This document shows, one piece after another, positions 1-8,444 of a stretch of 48,586 nucleotides of DNA (its first letter is position 1; each line of letters opens with the position of its first letter). The translations under genes were made by a program, and so were the position numbers. Where the stretch lies: IMG/VR virus record IMGVR_UViG_3300022594_000009, positions 1-48,586 of that record. One strand, given 5' to 3'. The notes under the pieces were generated by a model. It had not been told where the DNA came from. It made no database searches and worked only from the letters and a program-made list of their open reading frames with translations. Origin of the DNA: a virus.

Positions 1-614
1 GCCTGTTGAAATTCGCCTTCTAATAAGGTGATACCTCTTTCTAATCCAATTTTCTTAAGATAAGCCGCAGTACTTCTGCTTTCAAAATGCCACATAGGTA
101 CACACGGGATATCCGCAGTTGCTCCAAATGGTACTTTGTTTTCTTTAATAAAATGGTTGGCAAAATATGCTTCTGCACTTGGAATGTTATTGCCAATAAT
201 AGTACGCTGGTATCGTTCTTTTGCACTTTCAGCGGTCATTAACGACATTAGTGTTCCTATAGATAATTCATCTCTGTTTTCTTCAAAGTAGTCAGTCCAC
301 CCATTAAGGTAAGGAGCATAATCAGTTTGCAAAGCATGAATAAATTCTGTGCCAACTCCGTTCCAGTCAGTAAACTTTCCGCCCAGTTTTGGTGTAGCAT
401 TGACTTGGCGAATAAAATCATTAGTGTCAATTTTTAAATGTTTTAATAGCGTTACAAATGTAGTACTACCGCTTTCGCCGGCAATAATTGGAGGACGATT
501 AGGATCTTCAATAACAACAACTTCTGCCTTTGGCCAGTTGCGTCTAACAAACAAAGCAGTTAGCCATCCTGCTGTACCGCCTCCTAATACAACAACTTTA
601 GAATTTGTATACAT
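1..614 (-). CDS. Flavin-dependent (tryptophan-type) halogenase, 3' end outside window
   Basis: About 204 N-terminal residues, read on the minus strand from the ATG at 614 to the window edge without a stop. FAD-binding GGGTAG lies at residues 11-16. A GESGST segment at 46-51 aligns with the GVGEGST of its neighbours. K76 in PKLGGKF aligns with the catalytic lysine of RebH/PrnA (K79). The family uses FADH2, O2 and chloride or bromide to make HOX, which reaches substrate through this lysine. The start overlaps the end of the upstream halogenase by 17 bases, so translation is probably coupled. The C-terminal half, including the WxWxIP and PLE motifs, is not visible. Family assignment is firm; the substrate is unknown and need not be tryptophan. 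Confidence 0.85.
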   Translation of the reverse strand, partial: MYTNSKVVVLGGGTAGWLTALFVRRNWPKAEVVVIEDPNRPPIIAGESGSTTFVTLLKHLKIDTNDFIRQVNATPKLGGKFTDWNGVGTEFIHALQTDYAPYLNGWTDYFEENRDELSIGTLMSLMTAESAKERYQRTIIGNNIPSAEAYFANHFIKENKVPFGATADIPCVPMWHFESRSTAAYLKKIGLERGITLLEGEFQQ

Positions 615-2103
615 GTGCCTTATCTCTTTCTTTAATTATATTCAATGCTTCTCTGTGCGAAAAGAACGTATCATTCTCATCGCTTAACTTAGTTGCTTTC
701 ATAAATCGATCAGTGTCTAATGAGTGCGCCCCCATGTGAGCTTCATATTTTTGTTTGATATATTCGTTATCAAACATACCTAGCCCGTGCATTACTTGAC
801 CAAAATTTAAGAATGAAAATAATATCATAGGTTGATTAAACAAGTTAATGTTTGGATAACCTTTCTTAAAATATTCTAAATATTTTGCATTAAATTCAGT
901 AGGAACAATTTCGTTTTTACACCAACGCCAGAACTCACTGTTATCACGTTTGGTAAAATAATGTAACTGTATAAAATCTACAATATTTTCTGAAATAATT
1001 TTCATATGTTTATTGTAGCGTTCGGCAGTTAGTTCTTCGCCACGTTCATAAAAGAATAAATCAGGCAACAGCATAGATGCTTGTTGAATAGTAGTACCTA
1101 TACTGCTTGCTTCAAGCGGTTCAACAAATATACCACTTAACCCAACCATGACACAATTTTTAATCCAATAGTTTTCTACATAGCCTGCACTAAACTTAAC
1201 TTTTTTGCCAATGCTAAGTGATTTCTCAATACCTAATTTATCTTTATAGTGTTGTGATACTTCATCGTAGGCTTGAGTTTCATTCATAAACTCATCACAA
1301 AACACATATCCATTGCCGTATCGGTCTTGTGTAGGTATGCGCCATACCCATCCACTACTTAATGCAGTCGCTTCCGTGTAGGGAGGTATAACTTCAGTAT
1401 AGTCTGTTGGAAACGCAATAGCACTATTCATAGGTAATTGCTTAGAACAATCAACCCACTTTGCTCCTAACTTGCTACCAATAATTCTTTTAAACCCACT
1501 ACAGTCAACATAAAATTCATAGGCGTGGTGTGTACCTGTTACGTCAACTAACTCTTTAACATATCCATCTTCGTCAAGGATAACATCTTCAACTTCAGTG
1601 TCTATAATTGTAATCTTTCGTTCTTTACACACCCTATGTAAAAAGTCATTAAGTTTATTAGTATCAAAATGATATTGGCTTAGTATGTCATGCACGGGTT
1701 CGATGTGATAACCGTCTTGCGCCTTCTTCCACATAGTGTCCAATGGATCCCAATCCTCGCCAATCATTCGCAACCAGGTAAATGGTAGTCCGTGTACCTT
1801 TGATACTGATCCGTACTGCTCAGATAAACTATGGAAATAGCTTTTTCCATCACCATTCCAATCAGTGAACTTAATACCTATTTTAAATGTAGCTCCAGTT
1901 TCTCTAACTAATGAGAATATGTCAATATCAACATGCCGCATAAACACACGCCAGTGTTCTGTTGAGCCTTCTCCAACCCCGATGATTCCTAATTTTGAAC
2001 TTTCAATCATAGTAATTTTAAGGTTAGGCCACGCCTTACGTAACATTAACGCAGTAACTAACCCGCTAGTGCCACCACCTAATATGCAAACTGAATTAAT
2101 CAT
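598..2103 (-). CDS. Flavin-dependent (tryptophan-type) halogenase
   Basis: 501 residues, the normal length of the family. Visible motifs: GGGTSG (9-14), GVGEGST (42-48), FKIGIKF with K74 at the catalytic-lysine position, WVWRIP (a match to the diagnostic WxWxIP that separates halogenases from monooxygenases), and FVEPLEASS with the glutamate equivalent to RebH E346. All catalytic elements are therefore present. It is the middle gene of three halogenases. Its ATG overlaps the TGA of the preceding gene as ATGA, and its tail overlaps the next start by 17 bases, indicating one operon. No flavin reductase is seen in the window, so FADH2 would have to come from elsewhere. Substrate unknown. Confidence 0.93.
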   Translation of the reverse strand: MINSVCILGGGTSGLVTALMLRKAWPNLKITMIESSKLGIIGVGEGSTEHWRVFMRHVDIDIFSLVRETGATFKIGIKFTDWNGDGKSYFHSLSEQYGSVSKVHGLPFTWLRMIGEDWDPLDTMWKKAQDGYHIEPVHDILSQYHFDTNKLNDFLHRVCKERKITIIDTEVEDVILDEDGYVKELVDVTGTHHAYEFYVDCSGFKRIIGSKLGAKWVDCSKQLPMNSAIAFPTDYTEVIPPYTEATALSSGWVWRIPTQDRYGNGYVFCDEFMNETQAYDEVSQHYKDKLGIEKSLSIGKKVKFSAGYVENYWIKNCVMVGLSGIFVEPLEASSIGTTIQQASMLLPDLFFYERGEELTAERYNKHMKIISENIVDFIQLHYFTKRDNSEFWRWCKNEIVPTEFNAKYLEYFKKGYPNINLFNQPMILFSFLNFGQVMHGLGMFDNEYIKQKYEAHMGAHSLDTDRFMKATKLSDENDTFFSHREALNIIKERDKAHVYKF

Positions 2104-3602
2104 AGTGAGTATTCTATTCCTTTTAATCTCTGTTTGACAAGATCAATAGCTTCTTTATGTTTTATCCGACCCTCTGTAGTCGACCCGTGCATTTGTTTCA
2201 TATTATTTTCACACCATGCTCTATATCTTTGTCCGTATTGTGTTTCATACAGCTCTTTAATTTTAGCAGTATCAAACATTCTTAACCCATGCATAACTTG
2301 TGCCCAGTTTAGACAATCATAAATTCTAAACAAGGACATAGTCCCGTCTTCAGGCAATAATACCTGATTGATAAAATTTGTTTTAAAGTTTTCTAAATTT
2401 TCTTTATTGAACTCTGTCATTTTTATATCGTGTTTACACCAGCGCCAAAACTCTGTATCTTCTCGTTGTGTAAAATAATGTAACTGAATAAAGTCGAGGA
2501 CGTTAAACATCATATCATCAAACACTCGATTGTATTCAGTAATAGTTGCAGTATCATTACGATGCCAATTCCATAGTGCAGAAGCTAATAATCTTGATTG
2601 TTGAATAGTAGTTGAAATACTGCTAGCCTCAAGCGGCTCGACAAAATTACTGCTAAGACCAACGCTAACGCAATTTTTAATCCAAACCTTATTTACTTTT
2701 CCCGATGTAAAGTTAATCTTCCTACCAATGTTGATAGTATTTTTATAATGTGTTTGTATTTCTGCGATTGCTTGATCTTCAGTAATAAATTGATCACTGA
2801 ACACATATCCGTTGCCAAACCGTCCTTGAACGGGACTACGCCACGCCCACCCGCTATCCATAGCCTTTGCTAGAGTGTACACTGGGATGTCATCTTGATC
2901 AGTAGTTTGAAATGCCACTGCACTATTCATTGGTAAGTGTGCTGACCAATCAACCCAAGTAGCACCTAATTTAGACGATATAACTCTTTTAAATCCGCTA
3001 CTATCAATAAAAAAGTCCGCGGCATACTGTTGATTATTAGAGTCAACTATTGATTTGACAAATCCGTCAGAATCTAATATACAATCAACAACTTCAGCTT
3101 CGACAACTTTTATACCACGTGCAACACATAGTTTTTCTAAATATGAATTTAGTTTTTCACTGTCAAAGTGAAACTGATAGTAGTCAGTTAATGGTTCCAT
3201 TACCATATTGTCTTCAAGGACTAGTTTCCAATGCATATCTTCAGCTTTAATGCCATCTGCAATTAATCGCATCAAAGTATGTGTTGCACCAGTATGCGGA
3301 TCCATCCATACAAAGTCCTCCGGCAGGCTGTGATAAAAACTAGTACCGTCGCCGTGCCAGTTTTCAAATTTAATACCAGTTTTAATAGTTGCGCCGCAAT
3401 GCTCGATTAGTTCTATAAAATTAATTCCAACAGCATTGGCAAATCGTGTCCAGTGTTCGGTAGATCCTTCGCCAACACCAATAGTTCCAATCTTATTGGA
3501 CTTAACTAATGTAATATTTAGATGTGGAATAGATGATTTAAGATACAATGCATTCATTAAACCAGCATTGCCGCCACCTAGTACACAAATTGAGTTTATC
3601 AT
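2100..3602 (-). CDS. Flavin-dependent (tryptophan-type) halogenase, variant WxWxIP motif
   Basis: 500 residues, clearly a paralogue of the 598-2103 product. It has GGGNAG (9-14), GVGEGST (42-48), K74 in IKTGIKF and FVEPLEASS. The diagnostic WxWxIP reads WAWRSP: isoleucine is replaced by serine while both tryptophans and the proline are kept. It is the first gene of the minus-strand halogenase operon, with its start only about 80 bases from a divergently transcribed oxygenase. The TGA overlaps the next gene's ATG. Whether the serine change alters activity cannot be judged from sequence. Confidence 0.92.
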   Translation of the reverse strand: MINSICVLGGGNAGLMNALYLKSSIPHLNITLVKSNKIGTIGVGEGSTEHWTRFANAVGINFIELIEHCGATIKTGIKFENWHGDGTSFYHSLPEDFVWMDPHTGATHTLMRLIADGIKAEDMHWKLVLEDNMVMEPLTDYYQFHFDSEKLNSYLEKLCVARGIKVVEAEVVDCILDSDGFVKSIVDSNNQQYAADFFIDSSGFKRVISSKLGATWVDWSAHLPMNSAVAFQTTDQDDIPVYTLAKAMDSGWAWRSPVQGRFGNGYVFSDQFITEDQAIAEIQTHYKNTINIGRKINFTSGKVNKVWIKNCVSVGLSSNFVEPLEASSISTTIQQSRLLASALWNWHRNDTATITEYNRVFDDMMFNVLDFIQLHYFTQREDTEFWRWCKHDIKMTEFNKENLENFKTNFINQVLLPEDGTMSLFRIYDCLNWAQVMHGLRMFDTAKIKELYETQYGQRYRAWCENNMKQMHGSTTEGRIKHKEAIDLVKQRLKGIEYSL

Positions 3603-3644
3603 AGTCAGTTCTTCTCGAAGTTTTTTTGTAGTTTAATATATATC

Positions 3645-3666
3645 ATTATACACGCAGATAATCTGC
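3645..3666. promoter_or_regulatory. Divergent intergenic control region with perfect 13-base palindrome
   Basis: Between the divergent halogenase operon and the oxygenase gene. GCAGAT-A-ATCTGC at 3654-3666 is a perfect inverted repeat. Beside it, 3650-3645 reads TATAAT on the minus strand, a plausible -10 for the halogenases, although no good -35 was found. The palindrome lies just upstream of that -10, where a dimeric regulator could act on both directions. Inference only. Confidence 0.4.
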
Positions 3667-3682
3667 AGACCTGAGAGGAACT

Positions 3683-3841
3683 ATGTCCGAAAAGCAACTA
3701 TGGCCTTTGTTTTCAAAGCCAATTTTTAAAACACACTTAGACGTTTCTAAAGTAGATTTGTCTAGCATTAAATGGGCAAAAAATTATCAAAACTGGATTA
3801 GTGAATCTCAAAATGTTTTAGATGATCCTGCATTAACTTAG
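3683..3841 (+). pseudogene. N-terminal piece of 2OG-Fe(II) oxygenase ended by in-frame TAG
   Basis: An ATG at 3683 follows a good ribosome binding site (GAGAGGAA). The frame reads 52 codons (start MSEKQLWPLFSKP) and meets TAG at 3839-3841, then continues open in the same frame to 4273. The joined frame (196 codons) looks like one normal small oxygenase, so the TAG splits a single gene. It is one base from GAG, CAG or AAG. A nonsense mutation, sequencing or assembly error, or amber readthrough are all possible. No other convincing interrupted gene was seen here, which argues against a recoded genome. Confidence 0.7.
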
Positions 3842-3889
3842 TTTGCTAATCAAATTTCTGATAATCTTATAGAATATTTTTACGGAATT

Positions 3890-4273
3890 ATGGGTGCAAG
3901 TCCTAATGTAAAAATGTATGTTACTGAAAGTTGGTTTAATAAAACAGAAAAAGGTCAAAGCCATCACAGACACTGGCATCCTAATAGTATCCTATCGGGA
4001 GTAGTTTATATTGACAGCGAAGGCGACAGCGGCCGCATTAAATTTATAACAAGTCAGTATGATACAGTTGAGTATAATATTGTTGAATCTAATTTGTATA
4101 ATTCACGTAGCTGGTCAGTTGCGCCAGAAGCAGGCACTATGCTAATATTTCCTAGCAACGTAGAACATATGGTTGATGAGTATCTTGGTGATAAGCCAAG
4201 ATTAAGTTTGTCGTTTAATACGTTTGTAGGCGGAGATGTTAACGTAGATCCGCTAACTCGCCTTAAACTTTAA
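3890..4273 (+). CDS. 2-oxoglutarate/Fe(II)-dependent oxygenase, C-terminal part after TAG
   Basis: 127 residues from the first ATG after the in-frame TAG at 3839. It carries the family signature HHRHWHPNSILSGVVYI (iron-binding HxH followed by the HPNS-LSG-Y pattern of the 2OG-FeII_Oxy_5 type), then FPSNVEHMV with the distal histidine and a downstream arginine expected to bind 2-oxoglutarate. The ATG at 3890 has no clear ribosome binding site, so this is probably the tail of a 196-codon gene starting at 3683 rather than an independent gene. It is divergent from the halogenases, and its stop overlaps the stop of the convergent gene by three bases. Substrate unknown. Confidence 0.7.
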   Translation: MGASPNVKMYVTESWFNKTEKGQSHHRHWHPNSILSGVVYIDSEGDSGRIKFITSQYDTVEYNIVESNLYNSRSWSVAPEAGTMLIFPSNVEHMVDEYLGDKPRLSLSFNTFVGGDVNVDPLTRLKL

Positions 4274-5100
4274 ATTTTATTTTTAGGATATTTGTTTCTA
4301 AAATAGTTAAACAGGTCAGTAATAATTCTAATTTTATTGCCAACTGTATCTGTTTTAGGAAAACGACTGTGATTTGAAAACACATACGCATCTTCAACTT
4401 CACGATCAACATCATTAGCACTATCAACAATAAATTCTACATTTTTGCTGTTGAGTAATTCTCTGCTAACTGGCACATACTGTACAAGTGGTGTGCCTGC
4501 TTTAACTAATGTCTCGCCTTCGGTGACATGCCAAAATAGCTGTACACTAACGGCATGCATATAGCGTGGATCAACAATACCAATAGCCGCAGTAAAACGT
4601 TCTTCATTAGTATACGTCACTGGAATTTGTAGGAATACAATATCGTCACTGGCTTTAACACGCCATGGAGTTTCAACTTTAATTCCGCTATGATGGAACT
4701 GTTGATTGCTATGTGGACATTCACGTGGTATTAGTGGTTCAACTTGAGGAGGACTGTGCCAGCTAATGTAATAATCAGTTCCACCAAACGTATACTTGTC
4801 ACTATGGCGTTTAAATGCAAACGGGTGTTCCCACGATATTTCAGTAGGACCTTTACCGGTCTTAATAATAAAATCAGCAGGCGCACAAATAACATACCCG
4901 GCTCTATTAATTTGTTTGATTGCAGGACAATTTAATACAGTTTGATTTCCTTGTTCGGGACGATTGCGATCTATATTACCTAGACCATTCCAGTCTCGTT
5001 CAACAAGTGTATTTTTTATAACTGGATAGATTGTTGCTACGTTTTGGTCAAGCGAATAAAATCTTACCCAGCTTTTCTTTTTCTTAAACCAGCTAAACAT
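4270..5100 (-). CDS. Unknown conserved protein, DUF6065-like
   Basis: 276 residues, soluble, no signal peptide. It begins with a basic stretch (MFSWFKKKK). The central AGYVICAPADF followed by tryptophan- and histidine-rich segments resembles, from memory, phage and bacterial proteins grouped as DUF6065; this match is tentative. Its ATG overlaps the stop of the Nudix gene (TAATG), so it is the last gene of the gp14-gp15-Nudix operon. It ends tail-to-tail with the interrupted oxygenase, sharing a TTTAAA. Function unknown; it could work with the adjacent modification genes or be a virion accessory. Confidence 0.6.
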   Translation of the reverse strand: MFSWFKKKKSWVRFYSLDQNVATIYPVIKNTLVERDWNGLGNIDRNRPEQGNQTVLNCPAIKQINRAGYVICAPADFIIKTGKGPTEISWEHPFAFKRHSDKYTFGGTDYYISWHSPPQVEPLIPRECPHSNQQFHHSGIKVETPWRVKASDDIVFLQIPVTYTNEERFTAAIGIVDPRYMHAVSVQLFWHVTEGETLVKAGTPLVQYVPVSRELLNSKNVEFIVDSANDVDREVEDAYVFSNHSRFPKTDTVGNKIRIITDLFNYFRNKYPKNKI

Positions 5101-5549
5101 TAAATTAACTCCACTAAATCAAATACAGTTTGTAATTTTGTACGGATTGTTTTTGAACTAAAACTATTACGCAACCCCTGATGTAACGGTTTAGGAGCAT
5201 AGTCTATTGTTGACCATGCCCAAGCAATATGTTCATCACTTAATGTTGGTAGGAATTCATCTTCTACTACACACAGATATGTATGAAAGTTAAAAACTTT
5301 ATCGTTACTAACAAATGTTTCAAGGGGAATTGTTTTGATGATAGCGGGCATGAAACCAATTTCTTCTTCTATTTCACGCTGTAGGCCCTGCCAAGGATTT
5401 TCACCTTCTATAGTAGTACCACCTACTAGGCCCCAAGTGCCTTTATGCTTGCCAGTTGCCTTTTGAACTAATAAAAAACGCCGTGTGCTTTTAGCGTAGA
5501 CAAGTGCTCCGCTACAAACAATACGATCTTTTACAGTTCTATTCTCCAT
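5100..5549 (-). CDS. Nudix hydrolase
   Basis: 149 residues. A complete Nudix box spans residues 44-66: G44, E50, R58-E59-I60, E62-E63 and G65-F66 fit GX5EX7REUXEEXGU exactly. The glutamates bind Mg2+ for cleavage of a nucleoside diphosphate linked to another moiety; the actual substrate cannot be told. The start lies inside the 3' end of gp15 (19-base overlap), and its stop overlaps the next ATG, so it is co-translated with neck and tail genes. That is an unusual partner for a nucleotide-hydrolysing enzyme. Alternatives are NADH, ADP-ribose, mRNA cap or dNTP hydrolysis. Confidence 0.92.
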   Translation of the reverse strand: MENRTVKDRIVCSGALVYAKSTRRFLLVQKATGKHKGTWGLVGGTTIEGENPWQGLQREIEEEIGFMPAIIKTIPLETFVSNDKVFNFHTYLCVVEDEFLPTLSDEHIAWAWSTIDYAPKPLHQGLRNSFSSKTIRTKLQTVFDLVELI

Positions 5550-7030
5550 TGGCCCGCTTTATATTCACCTTCAAAGCTCTTTTTCCATTGGATACCATTC
5601 CACATGTACTGAACTCCAGTGTATATATTCGTTTGATAGACTAGTCTCTCAGATTCTTGAGCGGCCTCAAATATAATGCGCCAGCTATTTCCATCCCATT
5701 CAATAATGTCGTTTGCTTTTGCAATAAAATCAACACCACTATTAGATTTCCAAGCATCAGGGCCGTTAGCGGCCGGTGTTCCAGCTTGGCCAGTATAATC
5801 ATTATCAAACTCGTTTACTGGAGAACCAATATCTTCAATGATTAAGAAACGATCGCCAGCTACTACGTTCTGCATACCTTGCCCTGGATAAACTTTTTGC
5901 GGATCAATAATAGCATCAAAATTACCTGGAGTATTTCTAACACTAGTATATCCGTTATATGCAGTTAAGTCTACATTTGAATTAATTGTATCTCGGTCCC
6001 AGTTTACAGTTAACACAGTATTGTCAAGCGGATTAAGTGCTACCGTTCCTACTACATCAACACCATTTGGTTGTGTTAAGAATAATCTACTTGATCCAGA
6101 ATGGAATTTTCCAGGATACTGACCTAATAAAGTGTCCCATGTAATTGGCGGCCCTTGACGCTTTGGCACTTCAAGGGCGTGTGCAGGCAATACATTTTCA
6201 TTCTTACCTAACAATACCGCTGACCCAACTCCAGTACGATCATTATATACCGATAACTGAAACCCGCCAGGCACTGTAGTACCTTTGGCAATTACACTTG
6301 ACAAGGTAATTGTGTCACCACTTAGTGAAACTCCAAGGCCATCAATGTATCCGTCAGTAGTTACATTAATATCACTATTCATACTAGTAATGATACTAGT
6401 AATAACACCAAGATGTTTAACTTTAACAGGCGGGCTAATCCATATAGGAGCATCAACTGTTAGTGTAGCAATGCTAATTGGGCTTTCATTGCCGACTGGA
6501 ACTTGACGACTATCCCAATTAATGCTAGCAAGATTTAATACACTTAAACTAGTCCAGTCAATATAGTTGTCTGTAGTTTGTAATTCTAAACTTGGATTAA
6601 ACAACACAAGAATTTGTTCAAGTATTTGTAATTTTTGTTCAGCACTAGTTGACCAAATATCTACTTTTAATGTTAACTTAAATGGAGTTGGCATTAAACG
6701 TTCAACTGTATAATTCTTTCCTTGACCTTCAGTGTATTGTCCGTCAACAATATCGCGCTCTCTAATATGTACTTTGCCAACATAAGTAGCATCGCCCATG
6801 CGTTCACGATCAATGTCTAACGCACTAATATAAATGGCAATGCGAGGAGCACTACTAATAACATTTTCGCTGTTTTGTCTAACAATAGATGCAACTTGTC
6901 TGTCTTGATCACCGTACATAACTGGAATTTGATGCAACGAGCCATCCCCATACTTAACTACAAAGTTGCTAAACACTCTGATAGTCTGTACAAGGTATCG
7001 TCTAATTTGTCCGTCGTAAAAGAATTGCAT
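5531..7030 (-). CDS. gp15: Tail sheath stabiliser / tail completion protein, gp15-like
   Basis: 499 residues; T4 gp15 is about 270. The N-terminal ~200 residues follow the T4 pattern: FFYDGQIRRY at the start, SNF, an IPVMYGD segment, PRI..YISALDIDRERM, PTPFKLTLKVDIW, then EQILVLFNP. gp15 forms the hexameric ring that caps the sheath and links tail to neck. The C-terminal ~280 residues are an extension not found in T4, with a tryptophan-rich end that resembles modules in the adjacent gp14-like protein. The ATG overlaps the gp14 stop (TAATG). The T4 equivalence is confident; the role of the extension is unknown. Confidence 0.85.
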   Translation of the reverse strand: MQFFYDGQIRRYLVQTIRVFSNFVVKYGDGSLHQIPVMYGDQDRQVASIVRQNSENVISSAPRIAIYISALDIDRERMGDATYVGKVHIRERDIVDGQYTEGQGKNYTVERLMPTPFKLTLKVDIWSTSAEQKLQILEQILVLFNPSLELQTTDNYIDWTSLSVLNLASINWDSRQVPVGNESPISIATLTVDAPIWISPPVKVKHLGVITSIITSMNSDINVTTDGYIDGLGVSLSGDTITLSSVIAKGTTVPGGFQLSVYNDRTGVGSAVLLGKNENVLPAHALEVPKRQGPPITWDTLLGQYPGKFHSGSSRLFLTQPNGVDVVGTVALNPLDNTVLTVNWDRDTINSNVDLTAYNGYTSVRNTPGNFDAIIDPQKVYPGQGMQNVVAGDRFLIIEDIGSPVNEFDNDYTGQAGTPAANGPDAWKSNSGVDFIAKANDIIEWDGNSWRIIFEAAQESERLVYQTNIYTGVQYMWNGIQWKKSFEGEYKAGQWRIEL

Positions 7031-8427
7031 TAAAAGTCTGCCTCTGGTTTATATTTTAAAGCCTTAGATAGACTTTGTTTTACAGCTTCTCTATTATTGC
7101 ATAACTGTAAATTCCATAATCCGTCATACGGAATAACTTGTTGTTCATTTTTAATAATAGGTAGTGTGATTCTAACCTTGCCTAAGTGATTTGTAATGAC
7201 ACTTCCGTTAACTTCATATCCTGCTGTAGTTGTTTCAAGTTTAAAGAATATATATGTAGAAGTTTTATAATCAATATTTGTATCAATAACAAATTGACCA
7301 GCAGTGCATCTAACTATATCAGTATCAATAATATCATTATAGATGTATTCGCTATTATTAATGAAGCCAGTCTTATATGTTTGACGATCATCATTATTAG
7401 TCATTGTCATACGTACAGCATCTTCAACTTTGACCCAACGTGCGCCATCGAAGCGGAACAATCTATTTGGTAAAAAGTCAGTACGCAAAAAGAAATCATC
7501 TTCTGCCGCGCCGTCTGGAAATTGTATACCGTGACCAAATGCATAACCATTTTGAGGTATACCATCACCAACAAGATAACCAGTGTATCCAGTTTTTAAT
7601 GCTTTGCCTTCTGTAGCACTAGCATTGTATCCAACGTTGCTGGCATCAAGTAATGGATCTACAGCATCAACAGTTTTTAATGTTGTCTTACCGGTGTCGT
7701 CTACACCTAATGTATAAAACTGTCTAGTCTCATATCCACTTTGCGGCGCATTTGCTTCAGCTTCTGAAAGTACTGCATTGTTAATTGCAATTTCTTTATT
7801 GTAAGTTGATAGCAAATCGTTTAGTGTCTGGCCATTAGGAGCTGGATCACCGTTGCTGTCAAGAGCTGGCTTGTTAAGAATATCAGCAAACTGTTGACTA
7901 TTGGTAATTTTCTTAATCTTTAATCTGTATAGATGTGGATACCACGTAGAGCTAAATCCTTCTGACGCACGACCTACGTCTTCAATTACATAATAACGTG
8001 GTAATGATATGTCGCTATCATTAAGTGCAAACGTATCACGTAAATGCGGCAACTCAATAACGTCACCGCTGATAGGTTTACGACCAACATATTTGATAAA
8101 ATCATTAATATGTACGGTCATGAATAATGTGTCTTGATCAATAAACAGACCAAATGCGCTTAGGTTAAAGTCAATGTTCTGTACATTATACAACCCGCGA
8201 ATTCTGTAAATTTCTTGGTCGTATTTTCTATCACGATTTTCAAGAAAAACTACGTCCTGAATTCCAGTAACTCCTAACGTTTGTGTAGGGTCTGTAGGAT
8301 CCATAGGACCAATGTATTTGTGCAAGTACACGTCTGTACCGCCAACTTGGAACATTTCCGAAATTTGACGGTCTATAAACTTGTAGTCTTGCCCTCGTTC
8401 GGGCTTGTATAAAGATAATCGTGGCAT
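7030..8427 (-). CDS. gp14: Neck protein, gp14-like
   Basis: 465 residues, longer than T4 gp14 (about 256). The start (PRLSLYKPERG) is followed by SEMFQVGGTDVYLHKYIGP, resembling the gp14 region before its conserved GVECYY segment, then ISGDVIELPHLRDTFAL, comparable to GDLIYFP in T4. gp14 forms the neck ring between portal and tail. A middle insert (about 170-350) and the RFDGARWVKVEDAVR motif are shared in style with the gp15 C-terminus. It starts five bases after GATAAATA with no ribosome binding site, suggesting a leaderless late transcript. Assignment rests on order next to gp13 and gp15 and on weak motifs. Confidence 0.6.
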   Translation of the reverse strand: MPRLSLYKPERGQDYKFIDRQISEMFQVGGTDVYLHKYIGPMDPTDPTQTLGVTGIQDVVFLENRDRKYDQEIYRIRGLYNVQNIDFNLSAFGLFIDQDTLFMTVHINDFIKYVGRKPISGDVIELPHLRDTFALNDSDISLPRYYVIEDVGRASEGFSSTWYPHLYRLKIKKITNSQQFADILNKPALDSNGDPAPNGQTLNDLLSTYNKEIAINNAVLSEAEANAPQSGYETRQFYTLGVDDTGKTTLKTVDAVDPLLDASNVGYNASATEGKALKTGYTGYLVGDGIPQNGYAFGHGIQFPDGAAEDDFFLRTDFLPNRLFRFDGARWVKVEDAVRMTMTNNDDRQTYKTGFINNSEYIYNDIIDTDIVRCTAGQFVIDTNIDYKTSTYIFFKLETTTAGYEVNGSVITNHLGKVRITLPIIKNEQQVIPYDGLWNLQLCNNREAVKQSLSKALKYKPEADF

Positions 8428-8432
8428 AATGA

Positions 8433-8440
8433 TATTTATC
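8433..8440 (-). promoter_or_regulatory. T4-late-like promoter, leaderless start of gp14-like gene
   Basis: GATAAATA on the minus strand, followed by TCATT and then the ATG at 8427. If transcription starts six bases after the octamer, as in T4 late promoters, the first base of the mRNA is the A of AUG. Confidence 0.6.
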
Positions 8441-8444
8441 GCCA

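Noticed and set aside
349-687. 112-residue plus-strand frame over the first halogenase
   Set aside because: Antisense to two clear halogenase genes; no independent support.
3839-3841. Genome-wide reassignment of TAG to an amino acid
   Set aside because: Only one in-frame TAG was seen in a recognisable gene; the long genes (sheath, 2234-residue protein, gp17, gp41) have none, which would be unexpected if TAG were a sense codon.
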